Positions 45,227 through 52,813 of a stretch of 64,000 bases of DNA are shown piece by piece. The stretch is taken from the NCBI RefSeq assembly GCF_022179305.1, contig NZ_BPQP01000032.1:1-64000 (forward strand), read 5' to 3'. The notes under the pieces are model-generated. The model saw only the letters and a program-made list of their open reading frames with translations, ran no database searches and was not told the DNA's origin. Origin of the DNA: Methylobacterium iners (GTDB lineage Bacteria > Pseudomonadota > Alphaproteobacteria > Rhizobiales > Beijerinckiaceae). Within the stretch, counting starts at the first letter, position 1. The number at the start of each line of letters is the position of its first letter. A program made the translations under genes and the position numbers.

Positions 45227-45585
45227 ACTCGCGATGTGGAATGATCAGCGGAGCTAACGGGCTGGCCCACTCGTTGCAGTCCGCTCCCCGTGATCCAAGG
45301 AACCGCCCGTTTAACTACAACACCTCCCATCGGCCTCAGACGAGCGCTGCTACGCGGCCGCTCCTACATTCAGGTCGGGGTTTGGATGGCGAAAGAGATG
45401 AACCCCTGGCGCAGGTTCTATGGGAAGCGGCGGTGAGGCTCGGGCGAGGAGGCGTGGCGCGCAATCTTGTCAGGGGCTTCTTGACGATCCGACCTATTCC
45501 CGTCGGGACTGCCATGCAACCCTATCGAAACGATTAGTCGGCAGAAAACGTTTCTGGTGCCGAGTAGCGGCCTGGAGCACGTTTC
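45227..45585. other. Gap, nothing supported
   Basis: No frame in these ~360 bp looks like a real protein on either strand. The promoter of the secreted protein at 45,586 presumably lies at its end. Confidence 0.4.
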
Positions 45586-45852
45586 ATGGCCGCATCACGT
45601 CTCGCGACGACCGCCCTTCTGATCGGATTGTCGTGCGGCTCGGCATTTGCCAATGAAATCGATCGCACGGGGAGTGTATTAGCCCTGCCGCCTCACGGTG
45701 ATCCTCTTGTTTCGCCAGCTCGCTCCTCAGCTGTGAAGCCAGCCGAAGCCATCTTGCCTGAGCTGCAGGTGGTGGCTGACGTGCCGCGACGCGGCTTCTT
45801 CTCTTCAAGGAAGGACAAGCCCTGGGATCCTCGCGTTTGCGTTGGCTGCTAG
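45586..45852 (+). CDS. Small secreted hypothetical protein
   Basis: An 88-aa protein with a clear signal peptide (ASRLATTALLIGLSCGSAFA) and a C-terminal pair of cysteines in PRVCVGC. The rest is proline- and alanine-rich with PRRGFFSSRKDKPWDP. No domain is recognised. Its periplasmic destination is inferred from the signal. Confidence 0.6.
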   Translation: MAASRLATTALLIGLSCGSAFANEIDRTGSVLALPPHGDPLVSPARSSAVKPAEAILPELQVVADVPRRGFFSSRKDKPWDPRVCVGC

Positions 45853-45944
45853 GCGCGCTTCAGTCGTGCCAGGCCGTTCAGGCGCCCGAGCCATCTCGTC
45901 CAGCACAATGGCCGCGCACGCGAGGTCGGCGATGCCTGGCCAGA

Positions 45945-47051
45945 TCACAGCTTCGGAGCGCCCTGCGGCCCCCATTCGATCCGGTTGCCAGGCGCGCCAC
46001 CCCGTACAAGGGGCGTTCCAGCCGGCACTTGGATGTCGTGGCTTTTTACCACGACCTGCGCCGACCCGTTCTCAATCGTCAGGATCGGGGTCGCATCCTC
46101 AGCCCGCACCATTAGATGCTCGATCACGATGGTCGGCGGGGTCGTGTTGTTGCCCTGAACCCAGACTTGGGCCGTCGTGCCGGCATTGGCCGGGTCGGAC
46201 TTGCTCGGGGTGATGCTGGTAAGCCGCGCGGCCGTGATTGACGACCAGAAGCGGAAGTTGCGGCGGCATCGCTCGGCCCGCAGATCGCCGAGGGTGATGT
46301 TGCGCCCCTTGATGTCGACGCCACCGTCCGTGCAATTCAGGAAAACCGCGCGATTGATGGTGATGTTGTAGGCCTCGCCCTCGATCGTCAGGCCGTCCGA
46401 GTTCCAGTATTTGCCTGCCTCGCGCCGCTGACCCATCTGCTCGAAGCGCACGTCCTCGATCAGGATGTCGTGGGCCGTGCCCGAGATGCTGATGCCGATC
46501 TGCATTGGCGTCTGGCCAGCTGCGGGATCGGGAGCCAAGCCACGGCCGGTCGCCCTGCGGATGACAAGGCCGCTGCTGTCGCCCGTGATGTTGATGAGAC
46601 CCCGCAGCAGCTCGTCGCCGCGCACGTCTTCGATCAGGCTGTCCTTCAGGCAAGCGCCCATGCCTCGAATATTGATGAGGCGTCCGACACTCCTCGCCCT
46701 GATGTCTCGGATTGTCACACCTGAGATCTGTCGCGCGATGCCGAGCACCCGTCCGGTGTCGTGCAGCGCGCCGTTCAGCGCATCGAAGTGAGCGTAGATT
46801 TCGCCGTTCTTGACCTCCCAACCGCCCATCTTCGGAGGACGGCCGAGATCGTAGACCGCACGGGGTGGCGGCTTGGGCCAGGTGAAGCCGACGATCCCCG
46901 GGCCGGGCGGTGGATGGGAGAGCGAGCCTTGTATCAGAACAGGGGGCATGATCAGCTTTCCTTCAAGAAAGCGGCCAACGCGCAAGGCGCACATCCAACC
47001 GCATAGTAGGATGAGGTAGCTGACGAAATCATGCCTGAGAGCATCGCTCAT
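45945..47051 (-). CDS. Right-handed beta-helix repeat protein, tail-spike-like
   Basis: A 368-aa protein with repeated rungs ending in hydrophobic-polar-hydrophobic strands: ISGVTIRDIRARSVGRLINI, SGLVIRRATGRG, HDILIEDVRFEQM, YNITINRAVFLN and NITLGDLRAERC. This is a parallel beta-helix as in pectate-lyase-like proteins and phage tail spikes. A basic, hydrophobic N-terminus precedes it. Substrate unknown; the location in the island supports a phage- or surface-related role. Confidence 0.75.
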   Translation of the reverse strand: MSDALRHDFVSYLILLCGWMCALRVGRFLEGKLIMPPVLIQGSLSHPPPGPGIVGFTWPKPPPRAVYDLGRPPKMGGWEVKNGEIYAHFDALNGALHDTGRVLGIARQISGVTIRDIRARSVGRLINIRGMGACLKDSLIEDVRGDELLRGLINITGDSSGLVIRRATGRGLAPDPAAGQTPMQIGISISGTAHDILIEDVRFEQMGQRREAGKYWNSDGLTIEGEAYNITINRAVFLNCTDGGVDIKGRNITLGDLRAERCRRNFRFWSSITAARLTSITPSKSDPANAGTTAQVWVQGNNTTPPTIVIEHLMVRAEDATPILTIENGSAQVVVKSHDIQVPAGTPLVRGGAPGNRIEWGPQGAPKL

Positions 47052-47163
47052 TAAGCAACGTTGTCACGGCCAGAATAGACCGACCTAGGGCATCAACTTG
47101 GTGGGCCATATTCCTTGGGCGAGGTGACGACGCGAGATTGCGCACCGACTAAAGGAGAGAAGA

Positions 47164-47741
47164 GTGCAGAACGACTTTAAAAGGCAGTTAAAAGCTCAAC
47201 AAGGTTTTCTGCAACGCTCTATGGCTCTTTATGATCAAGGTTTTGCCGAAGAAGCAGTCCGAGTGGCAGTCACTATACGTGTGCTTCTACATGACACGAA
47301 AAGCTCTACATCCCTTTTGTCGCATCTCGGCTTAAACGATGCGAAGTTAATGAGTTTCATGGCCGAGTATGATCACAGCGACCCGGGCGGCTATGGTCAG
47401 TTTTTGTTTCAGTTGGATTTGATGAGCAAAGCAAGTTTGCGGTCATGCCTCAAGATAAGCCTGATAATCCGAGATTGCTCACCGTTGCACAATGGCTTGA
47501 TGAAATAGGTTTCTATGTCGATGGAGTAACAGTGAATCGCCGTGATTTGATGCTGTGGTTGCGAACAAAGATGGCGGAGCGCATGTCGACGATCAGCTGC
47601 CAGCCCGATATCAAAAAATTTTTCTCAACTTGGACCGCAGCGGGAGATCCGGAAGATATTTATAGAGCTCAAGATATAGCAATTCGCACGATGGCAGAGG
47701 AGGTATTAGCATCGCACGAAGTGTGGAAGATCATTGATTAA
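47164..47741 (+). pseudogene. Frameshifted gene with ANKDGGAHVD motif
   Basis: Frame 1 (47,164-47,508) reads NDFKRQLKAQQGFLQRSMA...VRVAVTIRVLLHDTKSS. It continues in another frame as FDEQSKFAVMPQDKPDNPRL...LLTVAQWLDEIGF. A third phase gives VVANKDGGAHVDDQLPARYQ (from 47,555), and then AAGDPEDIYRAQDIAIRT returns to the second frame. The parts match one protein family of ~190 residues I remember by its ANKDGGAHVD motif. At least three phase changes point to a dead gene or errors at homopolymers. AT-rich. Confidence 0.65.
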
Positions 47742-47769
47742 ACTAAAACGTTTTAGTTCTAGCAACCGG

Positions 47770-48126
47770 TCACGGAATAGCGACCGACTGCGAAGTCTGG
47801 CGGTTGTCGTTCACGGCGTTCGGAAAGCTCTCATTGATCAGCACGTTGTAGGTGCCTGCCACTGCCTTGGGGTAGCGGATGTTGTCTCCATCCGCGATCC
47901 AGGCGCTCGTCACGTTCGCGCTGTCCAAGGTCCAGGTGACACTGACGAGCGTGATAGTGCTGCCCTGTGTGCGGTTCGACAGGGTGCCGACATAATCCGC
48001 GCCGACTGTTTCAGTCAGCGGTGAGAGCGTCAACGCCTTCAGCCCGACCTTTGAGACGTAGGGCGTGGTTTCATCAGCAGACAATGGCGCTCCCAATGGG
48101 TGACTTCGCCTGAGCCTTACGATCAA
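47770..48126 (-). CDS. Hypothetical, Ig-like beta-sandwich type
   Basis: A 118-aa protein with alternating beta strands (SKVGLKALTLSPLTETVGAD, STITLVSVTWTLDSANVTSA, GTYNVLINESFPNAV). It resembles the C-terminal Ig-like or baseplate-associated domains of phage structural proteins, but I cannot name a family. The start is uncertain. Confidence 0.5.
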   Translation of the reverse strand: MIVRLRRSHPLGAPLSADETTPYVSKVGLKALTLSPLTETVGADYVGTLSNRTQGSTITLVSVTWTLDSANVTSAWIADGDNIRYPKAVAGTYNVLINESFPNAVNDNRQTSQSVAIP

Positions 48127-48221
48127 GGCATTGCCTCAGCCCTCAGTCCTGCTGATCCTTTTGCACAATGCGGCGAGGCGGCGAACGAACTAAAGCATTT
48201 AATGCCCGCAAGCTTCGCCAC

Positions 48222-48614
48222 TTAGTGTGCTTCGGACGCTTTCGGAGCTTCCTGGCGGTGACCCTGATGCATGATCTGGCTCTGCATGAGTGGAGCCGCT
48301 CGCTCGTATTCCTTGAGCAGCGAGAATGCTCCAATCAGGGCCTGGAACTTCGATTTGACCAGCGAATCCTGCGAACCTGAGTGCAGGTCTATCTGTCCGC
48401 ACGTTATGGCGGAGTGGAGCGGTCCGAGCTGCACGCGGGAAGCTGGCTCGGCTATTAGGTTATCGTCGTGACCATCCAATTCAGTTGGCGGATATACCGG
48501 TCGCACATACGCGATGCAGCGCATGTGTCGGATGAAGCGACCGTTGCCACACAATTTACGGTCAAGCTGAAACCGGAGCGAGTGCCTCACCAGGTAGGTG
48601 AGCAACGACGCCAC
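48222..48614 (-). CDS. Doubtful hypothetical protein
   Basis: A 130-codon frame ending QIMHQGHRQEAPKASEAH. The second half (KSKFQALIGAFSLLKEYERA) looks protein-like; the first half does not. Overlaps the start of the winged-helix-like gene at 48,598 in the opposite direction. Weak. Confidence 0.25.
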   Translation of the reverse strand: MASLLTYLVRHSLRFQLDRKLCGNGRFIRHMRCIAYVRPVYPPTELDGHDDNLIAEPASRVQLGPLHSAITCGQIDLHSGSQDSLVKSKFQALIGAFSLLKEYERAAPLMQSQIMHQGHRQEAPKASEAH

Positions 48615-49050
48615 GACGGCGCAAGTCCGCGGCCACCACCTTGAAGCCCTCCGCGCCTGCGCCCACCACCCCGATGGCCTGCGCCGCGGCGCCTATCCGT
48701 CCGCGATGCTGGTGCTGATCGCGCGCGGGTTGGTCGAAGAAGGACTCGGGCGTTGGAAGTGGCACCGGACTGGTGAGACAGCCTGGTTCCTGACGGATGC
48801 CGGCCGTGCTCTGGTGCGAGAGCAGGACGACAGAGAAGGATTAGGTGTGAGCCACAGCAGTCCATGTCGGCGAGAAGTGCGCCATGGCGCTGCCCTTTGC
48901 CACGCGCCGAGTTGCCCATGTCGACCCCTGGAGCAGAACCCAAGCTGCCAATGCCACCGTCGCCAAGCTGCCGCCGACTGGGGCAGCAATCATGGCTTCG
49001 TACACTCCTGCGGGCCACAACAAGGCAGCGCTAGCCGCTCCGCCTATTAA
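48598..49050 (+). CDS. Winged-helix-like protein, copy 2, with lost stop
   Basis: The first 78 residues (RGHHLEALRACAHHP..., SAMLVLIARGLVEEG, TAWFLTDAGRALV) match copy 1 at 41,943. The TGA that ends copy 1 is AGA here (48,832-48,834), so the frame runs about 70 codons further, antisense over the membrane-protein gene. The added tail is cysteine- and histidine-rich and looks like noise. GTG start. Confidence 0.6.
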   Translation: MSNDATTAQVRGHHLEALRACAHHPDGLRRGAYPSAMLVLIARGLVEEGLGRWKWHRTGETAWFLTDAGRALVREQDDREGLGVSHSSPCRREVRHGAALCHAPSCPCRPLEQNPSCQCHRRQAAADWGSNHGFVHSCGPQQGSASRSAY

Positions 49051-49077
49051 GGCTGTGGCGATGTATGCGATGATCAT
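48841..49077 (-). CDS. Two-helix membrane protein, copy 2
   Basis: A 78-aa protein with MIIAYIATALIGGAASAALL and AMIAAPVGGSLATVALAAWVL as two hydrophobic segments, ending FSPTWTAVAHT. Same length as copy 1 at 42,195. GGAAGG lies eight bases upstream of the ATG, a good ribosome-binding site. Function unknown. Confidence 0.65.
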   Translation of the reverse strand: MIIAYIATALIGGAASAALLWPAGVYEAMIAAPVGGSLATVALAAWVLLQGSTWATRRVAKGSAMAHFSPTWTAVAHT

Positions 49078-49278
49078 GATTTGGCCTTCCAGCTGTTCGT
49101 GACCAAGGACCAATGCGCCGCGTTGCGCATGGTTGCGGTTAAGCTCGGGGACCCTTGATCCCCTCAGCGGCAGAGCTGGCGCGGCTGGCGCATGGCACGA
49201 CAGATGCTCTCGGTTGATTGCGCGGAACAGTTTGTTAACCGTCACCGTTCCTGCGCCGCAGCGACCATGGAGTGCACC

Positions 49279-49452
49279 GCAATGCAGCTTGAACAAGCCC
49301 TGCAGCCTCATGCTGTCACGGAAGAAACAGCACGTCCTAAGCGTGACATTCTCACCCCAGCCCTGCTGGCGGCAGGTGGGGTACTGACAGTCGTCTGGAC
49401 AGGTTTCCTAGGCTGGGGAGCAGTTAGCCTGGCGAGCTACCTGCTCGGCTAG
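49279..49452 (+). CDS. Small membrane protein (PRKRD-TM type), copy 2
   Basis: A 57-aa protein: MQLEQALQPHAVTEETARP, then PKRDILTPALLAAGGVLT and a hydrophobic end WGAVSLASYLLG. The ATG has GGAG seven bases upstream. Copy 1 is at 42,646. The charged PKRD just before the helix suggests a positive-inside anchor. Confidence 0.65.
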   Translation, partial: AMQLEQALQPHAVTEETARPKRDILTPALLAAGGVLTVVWTGFLGWGAVSLASYLLG

Positions 49453-49685
49453 GTGAACTCGCTTTCCTCGATGCCAGGCGCGCGATGGACCAGCTCAAGA
49501 ACGAGGGCGAGACTTGCCAGATAGGGAATAGCCGATGAGCATCACACCCTCGCGTGAGTAGCGTTTCCCGCCGCACACTCCGTTGCGGTCGCTTAAGTAG
49601 TTTAACATAGGATTATTGAGGGCAATCGAATTGTGAGCCGCCTCATGGTCGAGGGCATCAACTTCGGCCGGTCGCGCGCTCCGAG

Positions 49686-49726
49686 AACAAAAAGCAACAA
49701 GCCCGGCCCGGCGATCTGGCCGGGCT
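49686..49726 (-). terminator. Minus-strand intrinsic terminator
   Basis: AGCCCGGCC (49700-49708) and GGCCGGGCT (49718-49726) form a 9-bp stem; an A-run to its left gives a T-run on the minus strand. It corresponds to the terminator at 42,920 in the other duplication copy. Confidence 0.75.
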
Positions 49727-49840
49727 AACGTTGCGTGGCTCTGACACTGGAGATCGGGGGAAGTCGAGCGCCAGGGCCGGCCCCGGGGGAGATGGGGATC
49801 AGGATCCTGAACGACGCCTCAGTGCCTGGTGCTGGAGATA

Positions 49841-49876
49841 AAGAAAAGCCCCGCGCGGCAGGTGCCAGTGGGGTTG
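49841..49876 (-). terminator. Minus-strand terminator of the XRE operon
   Basis: AGCCCC pairs with GGGGTT, with AAGAAAA to the left acting as TTTTCTT on the minus strand. It lies about 48 bp after the XRE gene. Confidence 0.7.
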
Positions 49877-49923
49877 AAATTCATGGTTGGGATGTGCGCT
49901 CAACCCGCGCCGATGGGGATAGT

Positions 49924-50152
49924 TCAAGGCTCCCTTACTTCTACCTCTAGCTCACCACGGTTTTCCGGGATGGACTTGATGCTGGCGGCCTCAAAAGCCT
50001 GTCGGACGTCGATCAGCAATCCATCGTTCGGTAAGCCTTCACCTTTCTCGAAGCGATGAAGGGTGCTGGAGCTGATTAGGGCAGCTTGAGCGAGGTCTTT
50101 TCTCGACCAACCCAATCAGGGCTCTCGCTTCCTGGCACCGCTCAGGCGTCAC
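49924..50152 (-). pseudogene. Frameshifted XRE-type helix-turn-helix regulator
   Basis: From GTG 50152 the frame reads VTPERCQEARALIG. One base too many in GATTGGGTTGG moves the rest, WSRKDLAQAALISSSTLHRF and EKGEGLPNDGLLIDVRQAF, into the next phase. Joined, they give an ordinary short Cro/C1-type regulator of the IGWSRxxLA class. The start overlaps the previous stop as GTGA. A simple sequencing error could also explain it. Confidence 0.7.
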
Positions 50153-50514
50153 GTCTCGGACCTTCCCAGGCCTGCACCCGATCCATCGCTGTTCTGGCAT
50201 GCAGCGGCAATAATGCCGATAGCCTCAAGCCGGCTTTGGAAGCGCTCGTAGGCCTTGCTGAGCAACCTGAGTTGCCGATCCTCAACCTTACCGCGGGCAC
50301 CCGCCTCCATCACGTCGTGAACGCTCCTCTGCAGGTCATCGGCCGCCGCATCCAGGCCAGGGTTGCGGTCGAGCAAGCTGAGTAGATCGATCAGGTGTGC
50401 ACGGATGGTCAGGGCAGCGTCCTTTGCATCTCGCCCCAAGCCGACCTGGAGCAGCGCAGCGTCGATGCCCTCGACCCGCCTGCTGACAAGCTCGTGGCGT
50501 AGCTCTGGTGTCAT
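50149..50514 (-). CDS. Helical hypothetical protein upstream of XRE gene
   Basis: A 121-aa protein, MTPELRHELVSRRVEGIDAA...LLSLLDRNPGLDAAADDL...LLSKAYERFQSRLEAIG. Leucine spacing suggests several helices or a coiled coil. Translationally coupled to the XRE gene (GTGA overlap), so both probably acted together, for example as regulator and partner. No family recognised. Confidence 0.6.
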   Translation of the reverse strand: MTPELRHELVSRRVEGIDAALLQVGLGRDAKDAALTIRAHLIDLLSLLDRNPGLDAAADDLQRSVHDVMEAGARGKVEDRQLRLLSKAYERFQSRLEAIGIIAAACQNSDGSGAGLGRSET

Positions 50515-50638
50515 CGGATTACTGTCTCAAGGTTCCTGGGTCTTTCCATCGAGGGCTCACATCCGCGCTTAGCCTTCCTGATCTGCAGCTCGTTCTCTCT
50601 GGCTCACATCGGCGGGATGACTCAGGAGCAGGACCATT

Positions 50639-50886
50639 TTGTTACGCTTAGCGGCGGCTTTTGCCCTCGCCACAACCGCCGCAGGCACCGCGGCTGGAGC
50701 GCCGATAGGAGCAGACAAGAAAGCCACCCTGCAACAGCAATGCACGAGTGACTTCACGACCTTCTGCGTCGATCTCTCCTAGAAGACAGCCCCGAGGTTC
50801 AGGCGTGCTTTGAGAAGAACATGTCCAAGCTGTCGCCGGGCTGCCAAGGTGCAATCAAGAGCTACAAACAAGGCAAGAAGGGCTAG
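50639..50886 (+). pseudogene. Frameshifted Cys-rich-repeat secreted protein
   Basis: A TTG-initiated frame begins with a signal (LRLAAAFALATTAAGTAAGA) and reads CTSDFTTFCVDL before a stop at 50,780. The next phase continues EDSPEVQACFEKNMSKLSPG and CQGAIKSYKQGKKG. Together they match one Cys-rich repeat (CxxDxxxFC...ACFxxNxxxLSxxC). One base is inserted, so it is read as broken. Confidence 0.6.
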
Positions 50887-51042
50887 CTGCAGACCACATC
50901 GCCACGCTGGTGTACTCGCCCCAGTGACTTCAGGCCTGCCCCGATTTCGCCGAAGAGGGCCTGACTGCGGCGAACTGGATGCTTCACGTTAACGTGAGCG
51001 CCCGGCGAATCGGCCATCCTTTAATTCTTGGTTGGGCTGGTC

Positions 51043-51162
51043 ATGCCGCGCATCACAAATATGGATTTCCGCACGCACGATGACCGCATCTCACGCAGGA
51101 TCATCGCCGCGCTCGTGTTTCTTCAGTTCGCTTTTGCGACAGCCTGCCTGCTGCTCCCATAG
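51043..51162 (+). CDS. Small membrane peptide
   Basis: A 39-aa frame: MPRITNMDFRTHDDRISRRI, then a hydrophobic helix AALVFLQFAFATACLLLP. The polar front and single hydrophobic helix suggest an inner-membrane micro-protein. A perfect 10-bp stem (51,143-51,152 and 51,161-51,170) overlaps its stop. Unrecognised; weak evidence for translation. Confidence 0.4.
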   Translation: MPRITNMDFRTHDDRISRRIIAALVFLQFAFATACLLLP

Positions 51163-51489
51163 CAGGCAGGTAGTCGGACTGATGCTCGCGGTGCATCGGG
51201 AACATAGCAAAAAATCGCGCTCGCACGTGGATCAGCCCGCTTTTTGCCTGCGATCAAGAATGTGAGAGACGCCGACTGGACAGATGCGGCTGCAAGTTGC
51301 GTCCGGTCGACCTTCCACGAGCGTGAGCTTAGTTTGTACAGCGATCTAGCGTTGCAGGGAGGAGCCTGAGCATTGAATGACATAGATCAATGCCAACAAT
51401 CTGGGCACGCTCATTAACCTGTTCTTAATCCCAATGGATCGATCTGAAGATGCTCTACGAGGCTATAGTGCATATTCAGGATGTCTATT
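51163..51489. other. Gap, nothing supported
   Basis: About 330 bp with no coding frame I would support and no clear regulatory element except the 3' half of the hairpin at 51,161-51,170. The part before 51,490 is AT-rich and may hold a promoter. Confidence 0.4.
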
Positions 51490-51699
51490 ATGCAACATTT
51501 TGGCTTCAGATCGCTACTGGTATTAACAAAGATTGGTTATGACCTGCGGGATCAGTTCGCAGATACGTTCCATGAACCCGTCGAGGAGGCTTTTGGCTCC
51601 CTGCTGGATGCCCTAGATGATGCAGAGGGCGTACTCAGCTTGGCACCTAGCCAGTACGAGTGGGCCAGCGACGACTCCTCATTCCGGTACGCAAGCTAG
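51490..51699 (+). CDS. Divergent NepR-like (anti-sigma) protein
   Basis: A 69-aa protein, MQHFGFRSLLVLTKIGYDLR and on through DQFADTFHEPVEEAFGSLLD. IG--LR--F----EP---F--LL--LD--AE is the NepR pattern of the PhyR-NepR-EcfG general stress cascade. The match is loose and no phyR or ecfG is near. ATG 51490 has AGGA nine bases upstream. Could regulate an ECF sigma factor or be unrelated. Confidence 0.5.
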   Translation: MQHFGFRSLLVLTKIGYDLRDQFADTFHEPVEEAFGSLLDALDDAEGVLSLAPSQYEWASDDSSFRYAS

Positions 51700-52169
51700 T
51701 GTAACTGGCGAGCGTGCTTTCGCTTTTTACGCCTCAGGAGCAGGGGCTGCTGGGCCTCTGGCTCCTCAGTGCTGGCCTGATGCTCGCGTGGAGCGGATTT
51801 GAGGAGCGTACCGGCGACGCCCACAGACCTGAGTTGGTGTGTTCTGATCGGGGCGGTGGTGTCAGCCTCGCGCCGAGCACCCGCAGGGAGGTCGGAACTG
51901 GTGCCCAGCTTCTACGGGACCTCTGACCTCGTGATCGTTGACGGCCCTCGTTCGCTCCTTGGAGCGGACGAAGGTGCCGGACAGACACGGGCATTTGGCT
52001 GGCCTCTGAGTGATGAGCCCACAGTGTCAGGAACCGACCTCGGCCTGCAACATGTGCCGCTTCATCTGTCGATACGGCCGACCTCCGCGGCAAGCGAGGC
52101 CTGCCAGTGGTCCGGAACCACGCTGCCTTTGAGGCGCATCTTCAGCTCAACGCCGGTCAGAACCTTCTG
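51700..52169. other. Gap with weak frames only
   Basis: About 470 bp. A plus-strand frame from GTG 51,714 (LSLFTPQEQGLLGLWLLSAG) begins like a membrane protein but continues as noise. Nothing is supported strongly. It includes the 3' side of the small minus-strand operon below. Confidence 0.4.
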
Positions 52170-52292
52170 TCAGTGCTCGGCCGGCAATTCCTCGAGCGGC
52201 TTCGTCAGGCCGAGATTACGTGCCGTCGCCTCGGCGCAGACCCGCCAGTCCAGTGGAAGACGAGGCACCTTGGGGCCCTTGTCCTGGGTCAT
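52170..52292 (-). CDS. 40-aa small protein
   Basis: MTQDKGPKVPRLPLDWRVCA and on through EATARNLGLTKPLEELPAEH. It begins 11 bp after the stop of the two-helix protein at 52,304, with GAGG at a fair distance from the ATG, so the two look like an operon. No domain is recognised. Confidence 0.5.
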   Translation of the reverse strand: MTQDKGPKVPRLPLDWRVCAEATARNLGLTKPLEELPAEH

Positions 52293-52303
52293 AGCTTATC
52301 GCC

Positions 52304-52477
52304 TCAGGATCTCGTGAAAGACGCCAGTGCCCAGACGAACATCAGGCCGCAGATCAGGGCGATCAGGGTGCGATTGACCGGCAGCAAATCATGAAACGGC
52401 GCGACGTTCATGATGATGATGCCGACAAGGCCACCGAGAGCACCAATCCATCCAAGCTGACGATCGCGTCCGTTCAT
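52304..52477 (-). CDS. 57-aa two-helix membrane protein
   Basis: MNGRDRQLGWIGALGGLVGI starts a first hydrophobic segment, then a polar turn (APFHDLLPVNR) and a second helix (LIALICGLMFVWALASF). AGGGGCC precedes the ATG. It fits the size and shape of other small membrane proteins in this island. Function unknown. Confidence 0.55.
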   Translation of the reverse strand: MNGRDRQLGWIGALGGLVGIIIMNVAPFHDLLPVNRTLIALICGLMFVWALASFTRS

Positions 52478-52549
52478 GGCTGCCGGCCCCTGACCGTGCT
52501 GGCGTGTCGCTTGTACCCCAAACTTAGAACCGCTTCGGCGTCCCGGCTC

Positions 52550-52813
52550 CTACACACGCCGGGGGATTGATGGCGGCCTGACCATCCAGAACTGAGACAG
52601 CACCAGAACCGCCTCGAACAGAACAGTGCCTGCCTCGTCGCGCACGCTGCAGGTAATCTGGCTTCTTACGTCTCCGTCGAGGCTATGGCTGCCCATCTGG
52701 CGAAGGACTGTCACGACCTCGCGACGCGCGGCCTCTATACTGGGCAGGTCGAGACCTTCCTCGTCCCGTGCCTCGAACTTGCCGTCGCTCGTGTCGATGA
52801 AGTAGCGCGGCAT
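52550..52813 (-). CDS. DUF6894 family protein
   Basis: An 87-aa protein: MPRYFIDTSDGKFEARDEEG, then LPSIEAARREVVTVLRQM and SVRDEAGTVLFEAVLVLS. This strand-helix-strand pattern is common in Methylobacterium and Bradyrhizobium as DUF6894; the fold resembles RHH-like or PadR-associated small domains, but function is unknown. Normal length. Confidence 0.8.
   Translation of the reverse strand: MPRYFIDTSDGKFEARDEEGLDLPSIEAARREVVTVLRQMGSHSLDGDVRSQITCSVRDEAGTVLFEAVLVLSQFWMVRPPSIPRRV

Larger units (their letters stand above)
48625..49726. repeat. Segmental duplication, copy 2
   Basis: Matches 41,979-42,962 in gene order, orientation and terminator. It is about 120 bp longer, the extra lying mainly between the membrane-protein genes. 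The start and end are set by where resemblance fades by eye. Confidence 0.8.

Noticed and set aside
44893-45330. Possible minus-strand gene ending LEGLKPPRGSH or, in another frame, PAGRPDADATPD
   Set aside because: Two overlapping frames look equally plausible and neither has a clear start. A terminator at 44,798 supports something being transcribed, but no CDS could be fixed.
48222-48614. 130-codon minus-strand frame as a firm gene
   Set aside because: Only half looks protein-like and it overlaps the start of a supported gene; kept as a low-confidence entry.
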